Assembly: GCA_026770585.1 (NCBI GenBank)
Contig: MU646580.1
Coordinates: 476,176 to 490,550 of the forward strand
Length of the DNA stretch: 14,375 bases
Direction: 5' to 3'
DNA from: Baffinella frigidus
Lineage: Eukaryota; Cryptophyceae; Cryptomonadales; Baffinellaceae
Notes under the pieces: model-generated
Told to the model about the DNA's origin: nothing
The model's input: the letters and a program-made list of their open reading frames with translations, nothing else
Databases searched by the model: none
Shown: piece after piece, positions 14,292 through 14,375 of the stretch
Numbering within the stretch: the first letter of the stretch is position 1
How the letters are laid out: every line of letters begins with the position of its first letter
Program-made: the position numbers and the translations under genes

Positions 14292-14375
14292 GCTCCCGCT
14301 CCCTCTCTCCCTCTCTCTTTCTCTCTCTCTCCATCTCTGTCTCTCGCGTTCCCTCTCTCTCCCCCCCCCCCCCCC
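14292..14375 (+). repeat. CT-rich tract ending in poly-C at window edge
   Basis: CTCCCTCTCT units start soon after the donor at 14286 and end in 15 or more C at the window edge. The poly-C may mark a sequencing or assembly limit. Confidence 0.85.

Overview
The window is nuclear DNA from a eukaryotic alga, not prokaryotic. It holds three protein genes cut into small exons (46 to 348 bases). Nineteen complete introns make up most of the sequence, and most carry degenerate CCCTAAA/TTTAGGG-like arrays, CT/GA or TA microsatellites and small dispersed repeats. The middle gene begins with a signal peptide, then Phe and an Arg/Ser/Ala-rich stretch. That is the bipartite targeting layout of complex plastids, so a secondary-plastid alga (cryptophyte, haptophyte, ochrophyte or dinoflagellate type) is the best guess. 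The sequence alone does not fix the lineage.

Layout: (1) 438-2546 (+) is the 3' part of SRP72, a protein subunit of the signal recognition particle, with six exons visible and the 5' part outside the window or unrecognised. (2) 2547-3028 is a convergent intergenic region with a TA-flanked foldback element. (3) 3029-9079 (-) is a complete seven-exon gene for a 315-residue, probably plastid-targeted DUF4336 protein (metallo-beta-lactamase-like fold, function unknown). (4) 9080-9193 is a 114-bp head-to-head promoter with a perfect 14-bp inverted repeat. (5) 9194-14285 (+) is a gene of nine recognisable exons for an unrecognised signal-peptide protein. It has an acidic Ser/Asp stretch, a probable coiled coil and a conserved-looking C-terminal part that runs off the window after a donor at 14286. 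The three products are not an obvious pathway. SRP72 serves secretory targeting in general, and the other two proteins carry signal peptides.

The exon models were built by eye from reading-frame continuity, splice dinucleotides and family resemblance. In all three genes the intron phases join consistently across every proposed junction. Three introns appear to use GC donors in a CAG|GC context.

The most unusual signal is in the introns. The edges of several exons, including their splice sites, are present as extra degenerate copies in the neighbouring introns (DUF4336 exons 3, 5 and 6; exon 6 of the 9194 gene). The telomere-like arrays lie against splice sites, and in most introns the C-rich strand is the sense strand, which contains neither GT nor AG. 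One repeat family shared between genes includes an exon end plus its 5' splice site. Together these suggest introns that grow by repeated short duplications spanning splice sites and by insertion of telomere-like DNA.
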